DNA from: an uncultured Hyphomicrobiales bacterium
Lineage (GTDB): Bacteria > Pseudomonadota > Alphaproteobacteria > Rhizobiales > Xanthobacteraceae
NCBI GenBank assembly: GCA_903839845.1
Contig: CAIMEA010000019.1
Location: 1-64,000, forward strand
Reading direction: 5' to 3'
DNA length: 64,000 bases
A model generated the notes under the pieces. It was given only the letters and a program-made list of their open reading frames with translations, ran no database searches and had not been told where the DNA came from. The translations under genes were made by a program, and so were the position numbers. This document shows positions 25,191-33,845 of this stretch, piece by piece. How positions within the stretch are numbered: the stretch's first letter is position 1; each line of letters starts with the position of its first letter.

Positions 25191-26051
25191 ATGAAAAAAC
25201 CCGCGAAGAAGTCAGCCAATTTGAAAACGCTTGCCGCATTCCCCGGCCGCCTTGTCCTCCTTGGCGCCGGCAAGATGGGCGGCGCTATGCTCGACGGCTG
25301 GACCGGGCGCGGGCTTAAGGCCAAACAGGTCGTCGTCATCGATCCGCAGGCCGGCAAGCCGATCAAAGCGCTGGTGAAAAGCGGCCTGGCGCTCAATCCG
25401 AAACCCGGTCCGAAATCCAAAGCCGACGCTGCCGCCATTATCATCGCGGTGAAGCCGCAGATGGCGCCGGAGGCAATCCCGCCGCTCGGGCTTTATGTCG
25501 GCAACTCGACGCTGGTGATCTCGATCATGGCCGGGCGGACGATCGGGTTTCTCGAGAACATTCTGCCGCCGGGTACCGCGATCGTGCGCGCCATGCCGAA
25601 CACGCCCGCCGCAATCGGCCGTGGCATCACCGTCGCGGTGCCGAACCCCAAAGTGTCGGCGCGCCAGCGCAAGCTTGCGACGGAATTGCTCGCCGCCACC
25701 GGCAAGGTTGAATGGGTCTCGGACGAGAAACTGATCGATGCGGTGACAGCGACGTCCGGCTCGGGGCCGGCCTATGTGTTCCTGCTGGTCGAGGCGATGA
25801 CAAAGGCGGGTATTGCCGCCGGACTTCCGGCAGACCTTGCCGGACGTCTGGCGCGCGAGACGGTGGCCGGTTCCGGCGAACTGCTGCACCGGTCGGATTT
25901 GGACGCCGCGACCTTGCGGCAGAATGTGACGTCGCCCGGCGGCACCACCGCCGCGGCGTTGGCCGTGCTAATGGGCCCGGCCGGTTTTGACGATCTGCTG
26001 ACCAGGGCCATCGCCGCCGCCACCTCACGTTCGCGCGAACTCGCCGGTTAG
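25191..26051 (+). CDS. proC: Pyrroline-5-carboxylate reductase
   Basis: The 286-residue product performs the last step of proline synthesis. After a Lys-rich N-terminal extension (MKKPAKKSANLK) come the dinucleotide loop LLGAGKMGGAML, AVKPQ, RAMPNTPAAIGRG, DAVTATSGSGPAYVFLLVEAM and the C-terminal signature VTSPGGTTAAALAVL. Length is slightly above the family norm because of the N-terminus. It probably shares a transcript with the YbjN gene. Confidence 0.97.
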   Translation: MKKPAKKSANLKTLAAFPGRLVLLGAGKMGGAMLDGWTGRGLKAKQVVVIDPQAGKPIKALVKSGLALNPKPGPKSKADAAAIIIAVKPQMAPEAIPPLGLYVGNSTLVISIMAGRTIGFLENILPPGTAIVRAMPNTPAAIGRGITVAVPNPKVSARQRKLATELLAATGKVEWVSDEKLIDAVTATSGSGPAYVFLLVEAMTKAGIAAGLPADLAGRLARETVAGSGELLHRSDLDAATLRQNVTSPGGTTAAALAVLMGPAGFDDLLTRAIAAATSRSRELAG

Positions 26052-26126
26052 CAGTTCACTGCCCTGGAACGGTCGCCTTCGCAGGCCTACATTAAAGGCT
26101 AGTTGAACCGTGCAACGGAGGCCGTC

Positions 26127-26855
26127 ATGGCCCGCAAGCCCGCCCGCCAATCCGCCGACAAGACCAAGCCCGAACGCAAGGCCCAAGCTGCGCCACCGCG
26201 CGGCACCTCGAACCGTGACAAGGCCGTCGACGCGCTTCTGGACTTGCTCGGCGAGAACTCTTTCGAGCAGATCGGCCTCGCCGAAGTCGCCGGCCGCGCC
26301 GGCATCAAGTTGTCGGCGCTGCGCGCCGAATTCGGCTCGACGCTGCCGATCTACGCCGCGCACATCAAGGACATCGACACGATCGTACTCGACGGCGGCG
26401 ACGCCGACATGGCGGACGAAGCGGCCCGCGAACGGCTGTTCGACGTCGAGATGCGCCGGATCGAGGCGCTGGCGCCTTACAAAGAGGCAGTGCGTTCGGT
26501 GATGCGCTCGGTCCGCCGAAATCCGGGTCTGGCGCTGGCGCTCAATGGCATGGCCGTGCGTTCGCAGAAATGGATGCTGGAAGCGGCCGGCATCGGCGCT
26601 TCCGGCCCACGTGGCGCTTTGCGCGCGCAAGGCGCGGCCTTGATGTTCGCTCGCGTAATCAATGTCTGGCTCGATGACGACGAGGAAGGTCTCGACGCTA
26701 CCATGGCGGCGCTCGATCGCGGCCTGTCGAGCGCCGAGCGCTGGGACGGCTTCGTCGGCGATGTGTGCAGTATCCCGAAATGCGTGCTGCGCGGCCCGCG
26801 CCGCCGCCGGGCGCGGCCGGTCGATGAAGGCGCGGTCGAAGCGGATGCGGCGTAG
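26127..26855 (+). CDS. TetR/AcrR family transcriptional regulator
   Basis: The 242-residue product has a basic, Ala/Pro-rich leader (to about 30). A TetR-type helix-turn-helix follows (NRDKAVDALLDLLGENSFEQIGLAEVAGRAGIKLSALRAEFGS), then an all-helical ligand domain and a basic tail (RGPRRRRARP). The start at 26127 follows GGAG at six bases; an in-frame TTG at 26103 is the alternative. It is 75 bases after proC. No operator-like palindrome was seen at its start. Confidence 0.82.
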   Translation: MARKPARQSADKTKPERKAQAAPPRGTSNRDKAVDALLDLLGENSFEQIGLAEVAGRAGIKLSALRAEFGSTLPIYAAHIKDIDTIVLDGGDADMADEAARERLFDVEMRRIEALAPYKEAVRSVMRSVRRNPGLALALNGMAVRSQKWMLEAAGIGASGPRGALRAQGAALMFARVINVWLDDDEEGLDATMAALDRGLSSAERWDGFVGDVCSIPKCVLRGPRRRRARPVDEGAVEADAA

Positions 26856-26938
26856 CGCTGACTTGCCCCGGACGCGGTCCATTACGAAGTGATGGGCCGC
26901 AGAGCCGGGGCCGTTCCACACTCCGCGTTCGTAACGAT

Positions 26939-26984
26939 CCCGGGTCTGCAGCGCACCACCAAGTGGTGCTGCGCTGCGCCCGGG
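26939..26984. repeat. Long imperfect hairpin between convergent genes
   Basis: CCCGGG (26939-26944) pairs with CCCGGG (26979-26984), then GCAGCGC with GCGCTGC and CCACC with GGTGG around the centre. The surrounding 26870-26935 is also partly palindromic, as in Rhizobiales intergenic repeats. Lying between the TetR and kinase 3' ends it may terminate both, though T-runs are absent. Confidence 0.7.
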
Positions 26985-26990
26985 AAAAGC

Positions 26991-28445
26991 TTACACCGGC
27001 ACCTTCACCGTCGCGCGTAATCCGCCCATCGGTGAATCGCTGAGCGCGATGTCGCCGCCATGCGAGCGGGCGATGTCGCGCGCAATGGCGAGGCCCAGAC
27101 CGGTGCCGCCCTCGTCCTGATTGCGCGCGTCGTCGAGGCGCAGAAACGGCTTGAACACATCCTCGCGCTGCGCGGGCGGAATGCCCGGGCCGTCGTCGTC
27201 GACCATGATCGTCAGATAGCGATGGTCGCGATGGCCGGTGATGGCAATCGACGAAGCGTAACGCGCCGCGTTCGACACCAGATTGGCGAGGCAGCGCTTG
27301 AACGCCGCCGGCCGCACCGTGACGATCGGCGCGCCGTGAAACAAAACGGTCGCCTTGTGGCCGTGCCGCGCGGCGTCGTCCTTGAGCTCCTCGATAAACG
27401 CCGCCATGTCGGTCGGCGCCGCGCTTTCGCCCAGATCGCCGCGGGCGAAGGCAAGATAGGCCTCCAGCATGCGTGCCATCTCGTCGATGTCCTTTTTCAT
27501 CGCCTCGACTTCCGGACTGTCGTCGATCAGCGCCAGCTCCAGCTTGAAGCGCGTCAGCACCGTGCGTAAGTCGTGCGACACACCGGCCAGCATAGTGGTG
27601 CGCTGCTCGATGGCGCGTTCGACGCGCGTCTTCATCTCGATGAAAGCCTGCGCCGCGCGCCTCACCTCGCGCGCGCCGCGCGGCCGGAAATTCGGCGCGT
27701 CGCGGCCCTTGCCGAAGGCCTCGGCGGCGTCGGCGAGTTTGAGGATCGGCTTGATCTGGTTGCGCAAGAAGATGATGGCGACGAACAGCAGGACCGCCGA
27801 GGTGCCGACCATCCACAACAGGAAGATTTCCGAGTTCGAGGCGTAAGCCGCGTTACGTCGCGCATAGATGCGCATCACGTTGTTGTCGAGCTGGATGCGG
27901 ATTTCGACCAGCGCCGATTTGCCGACGGTGTCGATCCAGTAGGGCCGCGCGATCTGCTTGCGCAGTTCCTCCGACAGAGTCTGATCGAGCAGCGAGAAGA
28001 ACGGCTTCGGCCCCGGCGGCGGCATTTCGCCGGCGGGGAGGAAATCGACCACCAGGCCAAGCCGCTGCTGCGCGATGGTGCGAATGAGCGTCTGGTCCTT
28101 GTCCTGCGGGTAGGCGCGATAGACGTCGATCAGCGCGGCGATATCCTGCACCACGCCGGCCGACAGGCGCTGCGTGACGACATTCCAGTGCCGCTCCATG
28201 AACACGAAAGCGATGACCGATTGCAGGATCACCATCGGCAGAATGATGATGAGCAGCGCGCGGGCGTAGAGACCCTTCGGCATGACGCTGTTGAGCCAGC
28301 GGCTGAGCCGCCGCCAGCCGTCGCGGATGCGCGCGAGCTGCGCGTGAATGCGGCGGATCGGCGGGATGGCGTCGTACCATTCCCACAGCGCCCGCAACCG
28401 CGCGATCGCCGTGCGCATGTTGTGAGCCATATCGAGACTGGTCAT
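26991..28445 (-). CDS. EnvZ-type sensor histidine kinase
   Basis: The 484-residue inner-membrane kinase has TM1 (about 63-85, ARALLIIILPMVILQSVIAFVF), a periplasmic domain, and TM2 (about 208-228), followed by HAMP. The H-box AGVSHDLRTVLTRFKLELAL puts the phospho-His near residue 290; in EnvZ a Pro stands where this protein has Val (LRTV). The ATP-binding blocks NLVSNAARYA, VDDDGPGIP and GGTGLGLAIARDIARSHGG are complete. It lies eight bases after the response regulator, its probable partner. Ligand unknown. Confidence 0.92.
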   Translation of the reverse strand: MTSLDMAHNMRTAIARLRALWEWYDAIPPIRRIHAQLARIRDGWRRLSRWLNSVMPKGLYARALLIIILPMVILQSVIAFVFMERHWNVVTQRLSAGVVQDIAALIDVYRAYPQDKDQTLIRTIAQQRLGLVVDFLPAGEMPPPGPKPFFSLLDQTLSEELRKQIARPYWIDTVGKSALVEIRIQLDNNVMRIYARRNAAYASNSEIFLLWMVGTSAVLLFVAIIFLRNQIKPILKLADAAEAFGKGRDAPNFRPRGAREVRRAAQAFIEMKTRVERAIEQRTTMLAGVSHDLRTVLTRFKLELALIDDSPEVEAMKKDIDEMARMLEAYLAFARGDLGESAAPTDMAAFIEELKDDAARHGHKATVLFHGAPIVTVRPAAFKRCLANLVSNAARYASSIAITGHRDHRYLTIMVDDDGPGIPPAQREDVFKPFLRLDDARNQDEGGTGLGLAIARDIARSHGGDIALSDSPMGGLRATVKVPV

Positions 28446-28452
28446 GACGGCC

Positions 28453-29160
28453 TCATGGCGCGCTCACCAGCCGGTAGCCGATGCCGCGCACGGTCTGCAC
28501 AAACAAAGGATTGGCCGGATTGGACTCGATCTTGCGGCGCAGCCGGTTGACCTGCACGTCGACGGCGCGCTCGCTGGTCTGGTCGCCATTGCCGGCCAGC
28601 GCCAGGCGCGTGACCGTTTCGCCCGGCGTCGCGGTGAGGATGCGCAGCATCTCGCGCTCGCGGTCGGTCAGGCGGATGACGTCGTCGCCCTTGCGCAGTT
28701 CGCCGCGCGCCAGATGATAGACGAAAGGTCCGAAACGCACCGACTCGACCGGCGGCGCCACCGCCGGCTGCGCGCGCTTGAGAATATTGGCGATGCGCAG
28801 CGACAATTCGCGCGGCTCAAAAGGCTTCGAGAGATAATCGTCGGCGCCGATCTGCAGACCCTCGATGCGGCTTTCGGCGCCGTCGCGCGCGGTCAGCATC
28901 AGGATCGGCACGCTCGACGTGCCGCGGATCGCCTTGGCCAGATCGAAGCCGGTTTCGCCCGGCATCATCACGTCAAGGATCAGAAGATCGAAAGACAGGC
29001 CGGTCAGCTTGGCACGCGCATCCTTGGCGTTATCGGCGGTGGTGACGCGGTAGCCTTCGCCGGCCAGAAAGCGCGACAGCAGATCGCGAATGCGGCGGTC
29101 GTCGTCGACCACCAGAAGATGCGGCGCGTCGTCGGCTGGTTTTGCGGCGAGGTGGGGCAT
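28453..29160 (-). CDS. OmpR-family response regulator (PetR-like)
   Basis: The 235-residue product has a receiver domain (acidic pocket VVDDD at about 17-21, phospho-acceptor Asp about 63 in LILDVMMPG, Thr in LTARDG, Lys in DDYLSKPF). It also has a winged-helix C-terminal DNA-binding domain (LTDREREMLRILTATPGETVTRLAL, RAVDVQVNRLRRKIE, FVQTVRGIGYRLV). The preceding MarR gene plus this regulator is the arrangement of the petP-petR pair of Rhodobacter; here a kinase gene follows. The three genes are spaced by 11 and 7 bases. Confidence 0.92.
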   Translation of the reverse strand: MPHLAAKPADDAPHLLVVDDDRRIRDLLSRFLAGEGYRVTTADNAKDARAKLTGLSFDLLILDVMMPGETGFDLAKAIRGTSSVPILMLTARDGAESRIEGLQIGADDYLSKPFEPRELSLRIANILKRAQPAVAPPVESVRFGPFVYHLARGELRKGDDVIRLTDREREMLRILTATPGETVTRLALAGNGDQTSERAVDVQVNRLRRKIESNPANPLFVQTVRGIGYRLVSAP

Positions 29161-29171
29161 GGGTGAGGACC

Positions 29172-29729
29172 CTAGCCCCGCGTCTTGGCGCGGTCGGCGC
29201 GCGCGATCTGCCGCAGCACACCCTCGCGATTGTCGCTGTCGATCATCGCGGTGAGAAAGCGCCGTGCCGCCTCGTGCGCGCCGGGGCCCAATTCGCCGAA
29301 GGCGCGGTTGATGCGCTCGGTCTGCAAATGCGCCAGCTTCAACGACAGGGCCTCGCCCTTCGCCGTCGCATATAAAAGCCGCTGGCGGCGGTCCTGCGCG
29401 CCTTCCTTCTGGACGATGAAGCCCTGATCGACCAGCTGCTTGAGAACGCGGCCGAGCGACTGCTTGGTGATGTTGAGAATGTCCAGGAGGTCGGCGACCT
29501 TCATGCCTGGATTGCGGTTGACGAAATGCAGCACCCGGTGATGGGCGCGGCCGAAGGCGTATTTCAGCAGCACCGCGTCCGGGTCGCCGACGAAGTCGCG
29601 ATAGGCAAAGAACAAGAGTTCGATGATGTCCCACGCCGCGTCGGCCTCGCGCGGCTGGGCGCCGGCGGCCATCGCCCCTTCGCCGCCGTTTGGCGGTGGG
29701 ATTTTCGCAGTGGAATTTATGTCAGCCAT
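29172..29729 (-). CDS. MarR family transcriptional regulator (PetP-like)
   Basis: The 185-residue product has a winged helix: VLHFVNRNPGMKVADLLDILNITKQSLGRVLKQLVDQGFIVQKEGAQDRRQRLLYATAKGEAL. The NITKQSLGRVL recognition helix and DRRxRLL wing are typical of MarR. It heads an operon with the response regulator and kinase. A perfect 7-bp inverted repeat covers its start codon and is a likely autoregulatory site. It diverges from ilvE. Confidence 0.88.
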   Translation of the reverse strand: MADINSTAKIPPPNGGEGAMAAGAQPREADAAWDIIELLFFAYRDFVGDPDAVLLKYAFGRAHHRVLHFVNRNPGMKVADLLDILNITKQSLGRVLKQLVDQGFIVQKEGAQDRRQRLLYATAKGEALSLKLAHLQTERINRAFGELGPGAHEAARRFLTAMIDSDNREGVLRQIARADRAKTRG

Positions 29730-29738
29730 GTTGACATA
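29718..29738. promoter_or_regulatory. Candidate MarR operator over the regulator's start codon
   Basis: TATGTCA (29718-29724) and TGACATA (29732-29738) form a perfect inverted repeat with a seven-base spacer. The regulator's ATG (29727-29729) lies in the spacer. A related half-site, ATGTTACA, follows at 29749-29756. Palindromes of this size are typical MarR sites. Confidence 0.55.
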
Positions 29739-29957
29739 TTTTGGTTTTATGTTACAAAAACTCGGCTACGAACGTAATGATCGTTCCCGAAAGGCCTTTT
29801 AAGCCGCTCGGGATGCCCCGTTGAGCCGCTTCCCGCGGACGTTCGCCACTCATACCGGGACTTGCCCGGCGACGCAAAGTGTTGGAATTGGCGCGCAAAA
29901 TGCGCCATCACAGCGGCGGACAGGCACCTGCCGCCACGAGAGTTCAAGGAGGAGACC

Positions 29958-30845
29958 ATGGCTGCGCAATCCTACGACCGGCTCGATGGCGTCATCTGGT
30001 ACGACGGCAAGCTGGTTCCCTGGGCCGACGCCAATCTGCATGTGCTCAGCCATGGCCTGCACTATGCCTCAGCCGTGTTCGAGGGCGAACGCGCCTATGG
30101 CGGTCAGATTTTCAAGTCGACCGAGCATTCGGAACGGCTGAAGCGTTCGGCCAATATTCTCGACTTCGAGATTCCCTTCTCGGTCGCCGAAATCGACGCC
30201 GCCAAGAAGCTGGTGGTCGACAAGAACGGGCGCAAGGAAGCCTATGTCCGTCCGATCGCCTGGCGCGGTTCGGAGATGATGGGCGTGTCGGCGCAGAACA
30301 ACAAAATCCACCTCGCCATCGCCTCCTGGGAATGGCCGAGCTATTTCGATCCCGAGCAGCGGCTCAAGGGCATCCGGCTCGATCTGGCGGAATATCGCCG
30401 GCCCGATCCGCGCACCGCGCCCTGCCGCGCCAAGGCCGCCGGCCTCTATATGATCTGCACCATCTCCAAGCACGCGGCCGAGCGCAAAGGCTATGCCGAC
30501 GCCATGATGCTGGACTGGGAAGGCCGTGTCGCCGAGTGCACCGGCGCCAATATCTTCTTCGTCCAGGACGGCAAGATCCACACGCCGTTGGCCGACTGCT
30601 TTCTCGACGGGCTGACCCGGCAGACCGTCATCGGTCTCGCCAAAAAGCGCGGCATCGAAGTGATCGAGCGGCGCATCCTGCCCGACGAACTCACGTCCCT
30701 GGGCGAATGCTTCATCACCGGCTCGGCGGCGGAAGTCACCGCGGTGTCGGAGATCAAGGACTGGAAATTCACGCCCGGCGCCATCACCAAGCAATTGATG
30801 GATGACTACACCGCCGAAGTGAAGCCGAAAGCGGTTGCGGCTTAA
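29958..30845 (+). CDS. ilvE: Branched-chain amino acid aminotransferase
   Basis: The 295-residue class IV PLP enzyme transaminates Leu, Ile and Val. Signatures: WADANLHVLSHGLHYASAVFEGERAYGG near the N-terminus, the probable PLP Lys in CRAKAAGLYM, and ADAMMLDWEGRVAECTGANIFFV, followed by ITGSAAEVTAV. AAGGAGGAGACC before ATG 29958 is a very strong ribosome-binding site and settles the start. A longer reading from 29862 adds unrelated sequence. Confidence 0.96.
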   Translation: MAAQSYDRLDGVIWYDGKLVPWADANLHVLSHGLHYASAVFEGERAYGGQIFKSTEHSERLKRSANILDFEIPFSVAEIDAAKKLVVDKNGRKEAYVRPIAWRGSEMMGVSAQNNKIHLAIASWEWPSYFDPEQRLKGIRLDLAEYRRPDPRTAPCRAKAAGLYMICTISKHAAERKGYADAMMLDWEGRVAECTGANIFFVQDGKIHTPLADCFLDGLTRQTVIGLAKKRGIEVIERRILPDELTSLGECFITGSAAEVTAVSEIKDWKFTPGAITKQLMDDYTAEVKPKAVAA

Positions 30846-30869
30846 GACCGACGACCGCAAGCACCTATT

Positions 30870-30992
30870 CGTCATGCCCGGCTTTATGCCGGGCATCCAC
30901 GTCTTAGTTTGTTATAATAAGGCGTGGATGGCCGGGAACCAGGCGTTCTGAAAGAACGCCGTCCTTACGGACGGCTATGCCCGGCCATGACG
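30870..30992. repeat. ATGCCCGG-type intergenic repeat
   Basis: CGTCATGCCCGGC at one end pairs with GCCGGGCAT locally, and CCCGGCCATGACG stands at the other end. CATCCACG (30896 on) pairs with CGTGGATG, and GGCGTTCT with AGAACGCC. The far end stops at the ribosome-binding site of the next gene. A shorter relative is at 41393-41416. Confidence 0.85.
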
Positions 30993-31001
30993 GAGTTGGG
31001 T

Positions 31002-32516
31002 ATGACCACTGATCCACAGCAGCCGGTCACCGATTTCCTCGCCGACCCGGCCACGCATGGCGGCAGCGCCGTCACGCGCATCGACACCCATGCCGCCTCT
31101 GTGTTCTTGACCGGCCAGCGTGCCCTCAAGATCAAGCGCGCGGTGCGGTTTCCCTTTCTCGACTTCTCGACGCTGGAAAACCGCAAGGCGGCTTGCGCGG
31201 CCGAGATCGAGGTTAACCGGTTTTATGCCCCGGGCCTTTATCGGGGCGTCGTCGCCATCACCCGCGCCGCCGACGGCCGGCTTGCCATTGGTGGCGCCGG
31301 AGAACCAGTCGAATGGGCGGTCGAGATGGCCCGCTTCGATGAGACCCAGACACTGGACCATCTCGCCGAGGATGGCCGTATTGATGCGGCGCTGGCCGAT
31401 CAACTGGGCCGCGCCGTCGCCAAAGCGCACGCCGCGGTGCCGGTTGTTGAAAATGCCGGATTTGCCGACACGCTCGCCGAGATTCTCGAGCAGAATGATG
31501 GCGAATTGCGCGCCGCGTCCGATCTATTCCCTGCCGATAGCGTCGCCGCCCTGACAGCGGCAAGCAACAGCGCACTCGAACGTCTCCGTCCTCTTCTCGA
31601 CGTCCGCGAGCGCGACGGCTTTGTGCGGCGATGTCATGGCGACCTGCATCTCGGCAATATTGTGTTGATCGACAACGCGCCTGTGCTGTTCGACGCCATC
31701 GAATTCAACCCGAAGCTCGCGACCATCGACGTGTTCTACGACCTCGCCTTCCTGCTGATGGACCTGATCGAGCGCGATCTGATCGCCGCCGCCAACGCCG
31801 TTCTCAACCGTTATATCGCCGAGAACAGGCGCGACATCGATCTCGATGCTCTCGCCGCCTTGCCGCTGCTGATGTCGTTGCGCGCGGCGATCCGCGCCAA
31901 GGTCACCGCCGCGCGGCCACAGCGAGACGCGACAATGGAGAAAAGCGCGCGCGACTATTTCGCGTTGGCGCGCAAACTGATCGCGCCGCCACGCGCCACT
32001 TTGGTCGCGGTCGGCGGCCTGTCCGGCACCGGCAAGTCGGTGCTGGCGCGCGCGCTTGCACCCGTCGTCATGCCGCTGCCCGGCGCGATCTATTTGCGCA
32101 GCGACGTGATGCGCAAAACCCTGTTCGGCGTGGCGGAGACCGAGCGCCTGCCCGCTTCGGCCTACACGCCGGAGGTCACGGCCAAGGTCTATGCGACTTT
32201 GGCCGCGCGGGCGCGCCGCATTCTTGCCGCCGGGCATTCGGCGATTGTCGACGCGGTCTTTGCCAGACAGGCCGAACGCGACGCGATCGCGCAGGCCGCG
32301 CCCGGCACGCCGTTCCATGGCCTGTTTCTCACCGCCGATCTCGGCGTGCGCGTCGCCCGCGTCGGCGGCCGCACCGGAGACGCTTCCGACGCCGACGCGG
32401 CCATTGCCCGCGCCCAGGAGCAATACGATCTTGGTGCTCTGGATTGGCATGAGGTCGATGCCTCCGGCACGCCGGAAGAAACGCTGCGGCGCGGCCAGGC
32501 GGCGCTCGGCCAATAG
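31002..32516 (+). CDS. Two-domain protein: aminoglycoside-phosphotransferase-like kinase plus P-loop kinase
   Basis: The 504-residue product has an APH/protein-kinase-like N-terminal part (about 30-320) with CHGDLHLGNI near 211 and the metal-binding Asp in LFDAIEFNPKL. The C-terminal AAA_33-type P-loop domain has VGGLSGTGKSVLA at about 338-350, then YLRSDVMRKTLFG and AIVDAVFARQAERDAI. The architecture is known in proteobacteria as an uncharacterised gluconate-kinase-like family; the substrate is unknown. ATG 31002 is chosen because GGAG lies six bases upstream; ATG 30987 lies inside the repeat. Confidence 0.85.
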   Translation: MTTDPQQPVTDFLADPATHGGSAVTRIDTHAASVFLTGQRALKIKRAVRFPFLDFSTLENRKAACAAEIEVNRFYAPGLYRGVVAITRAADGRLAIGGAGEPVEWAVEMARFDETQTLDHLAEDGRIDAALADQLGRAVAKAHAAVPVVENAGFADTLAEILEQNDGELRAASDLFPADSVAALTAASNSALERLRPLLDVRERDGFVRRCHGDLHLGNIVLIDNAPVLFDAIEFNPKLATIDVFYDLAFLLMDLIERDLIAAANAVLNRYIAENRRDIDLDALAALPLLMSLRAAIRAKVTAARPQRDATMEKSARDYFALARKLIAPPRATLVAVGGLSGTGKSVLARALAPVVMPLPGAIYLRSDVMRKTLFGVAETERLPASAYTPEVTAKVYATLAARARRILAAGHSAIVDAVFARQAERDAIAQAAPGTPFHGLFLTADLGVRVARVGGRTGDASDADAAIARAQEQYDLGALDWHEVDASGTPEETLRRGQAALGQ

Positions 32517-32632
32517 CCAGCCATGCACCCGGCGGCGCACAGCCCTCGGCCTTTCCCTCTTGGCGTCGGTGGCAAAATCAATGCATAGCTTTCCTTGATG
32601 CTACTTCCGCTTTGCCCCGCCGGGTTCCTGTC

Positions 32633-33841
32633 ATGAGATCTGCGCCCCGCTTTGGACTGACTGCGCGCCAATGGGCGGTCGGCCTCGCCGGCTATTGCAC
32701 CTTCGTCAATCTCTATTCGCCGCAGGCGATCTTGCCGCTGCTGTCGGTCGAATTCGGCGCCGGCGCCGCAGAGATTTCCACCATCATGACGGCAAGCACC
32801 TTGGCCGTGGCGCTGACCGCGCCCTTCACCGGCACCGTCGCCGATGTGCTTGGCCGCAAGCGCGTCATCGTCACCGCCATGCTGCTGCTCGGCCTGCCGA
32901 CCTTGATGTGCGCTCTTGCGCCGAACCTGCACGCTCTGGTGTTCTGGCGTTTCGTGCAGGGTCTGGTGATGCCGCCGGTCTTTGCCGTCACCATCGCCTA
33001 TATCGGCGACGAATGGGAACCGCACGAGGCGACCGCGGCCGCCGGCGTCTATACCTCAGGCGCCAGCATCGGCGGCTTCAGCGGACGCTTCATCACCGGA
33101 GTTCTGTCCGACATCATCGGCTGGCGCCATGCGCTCGATTGCATCGCGCTGATGACGTTCGCTGGCGCCATCGCCGTGCTGCTTCTGCTGCCGCGCGAGC
33201 GCAAATTCATCCGCTCCGAGGGTTTGCTCGCCTCCAGCAAACAGATGCTGCAGCATTTCCGCAACAGGCAATTGCTGGCGACCTACGCGGTCGGCTTTGG
33301 CGTGTTGTTCTGCTTCGTATCGACATTCACCTACATCAACTTCCGGCTCGCGGCGTCGCCCTACGATTTGTCGGCAACCTGGCTGGGCGCGATCTTCGTC
33401 GTCTATCTGGTCGGTTCAGCTCTGGTGCCGATGGCCGGCTGGGCGGTCGGCCGCTTCGGCCGCCGGCGATTCATGATTCCGCTCATCGGCGTCTGGATCG
33501 GCGGCGTCCTGCTGACCCTGTGCGGACCGCTCTGGCTGATCGTTGTCGGGCTTACCATCTGCGCCGCGTGCGGATTGATCTGCCAGGCCATCTCGACCGG
33601 CTACGTCACCATCACCGCCAAGGTCGGCCGCTCCTCGGCTGTGGGACTGTATGTCACAAGCTTCTATACCGGCGGCAGCTTCGGCGCGGCGCTCGGCGGC
33701 TTTGCCTGGATCGTCGGCGGCTGGCCGGCCTGCGTCGCCATGATCGTCGCGATCCAGCTTGGCATGGCGGCGATCGTTTATTTCCTTTGGGCGCGCCGAG
33801 TGCCGCCGGCGCCGGCCATCACGCCGGTCGAGCCGGCGTGA
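32633..33841 (+). CDS. MFS transporter, YnfM/AraJ-like
   Basis: The 402-residue product has twelve hydrophobic spans. The N-terminal SPQAILPLLSVEFGAGAAEISTIMTASTLAVALTAPFTGTVADVLGRKRVIV contains the MFS loop 2-3 motif (GxxxDxxGRKR). The family exports sugars, drugs or acids; no substrate is predicted. ATG 32633 is preferred to an in-frame TTG at 32612. It converges with nnrS, with only four bases between the stop codons. Confidence 0.88.
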   Translation: MRSAPRFGLTARQWAVGLAGYCTFVNLYSPQAILPLLSVEFGAGAAEISTIMTASTLAVALTAPFTGTVADVLGRKRVIVTAMLLLGLPTLMCALAPNLHALVFWRFVQGLVMPPVFAVTIAYIGDEWEPHEATAAAGVYTSGASIGGFSGRFITGVLSDIIGWRHALDCIALMTFAGAIAVLLLLPRERKFIRSEGLLASSKQMLQHFRNRQLLATYAVGFGVLFCFVSTFTYINFRLAASPYDLSATWLGAIFVVYLVGSALVPMAGWAVGRFGRRRFMIPLIGVWIGGVLLTLCGPLWLIVVGLTICAACGLICQAISTGYVTITAKVGRSSAVGLYVTSFYTGGSFGAALGGFAWIVGGWPACVAMIVAIQLGMAAIVYFLWARRVPPAPAITPVEPA

Positions 33842-33845
33842 GCGG

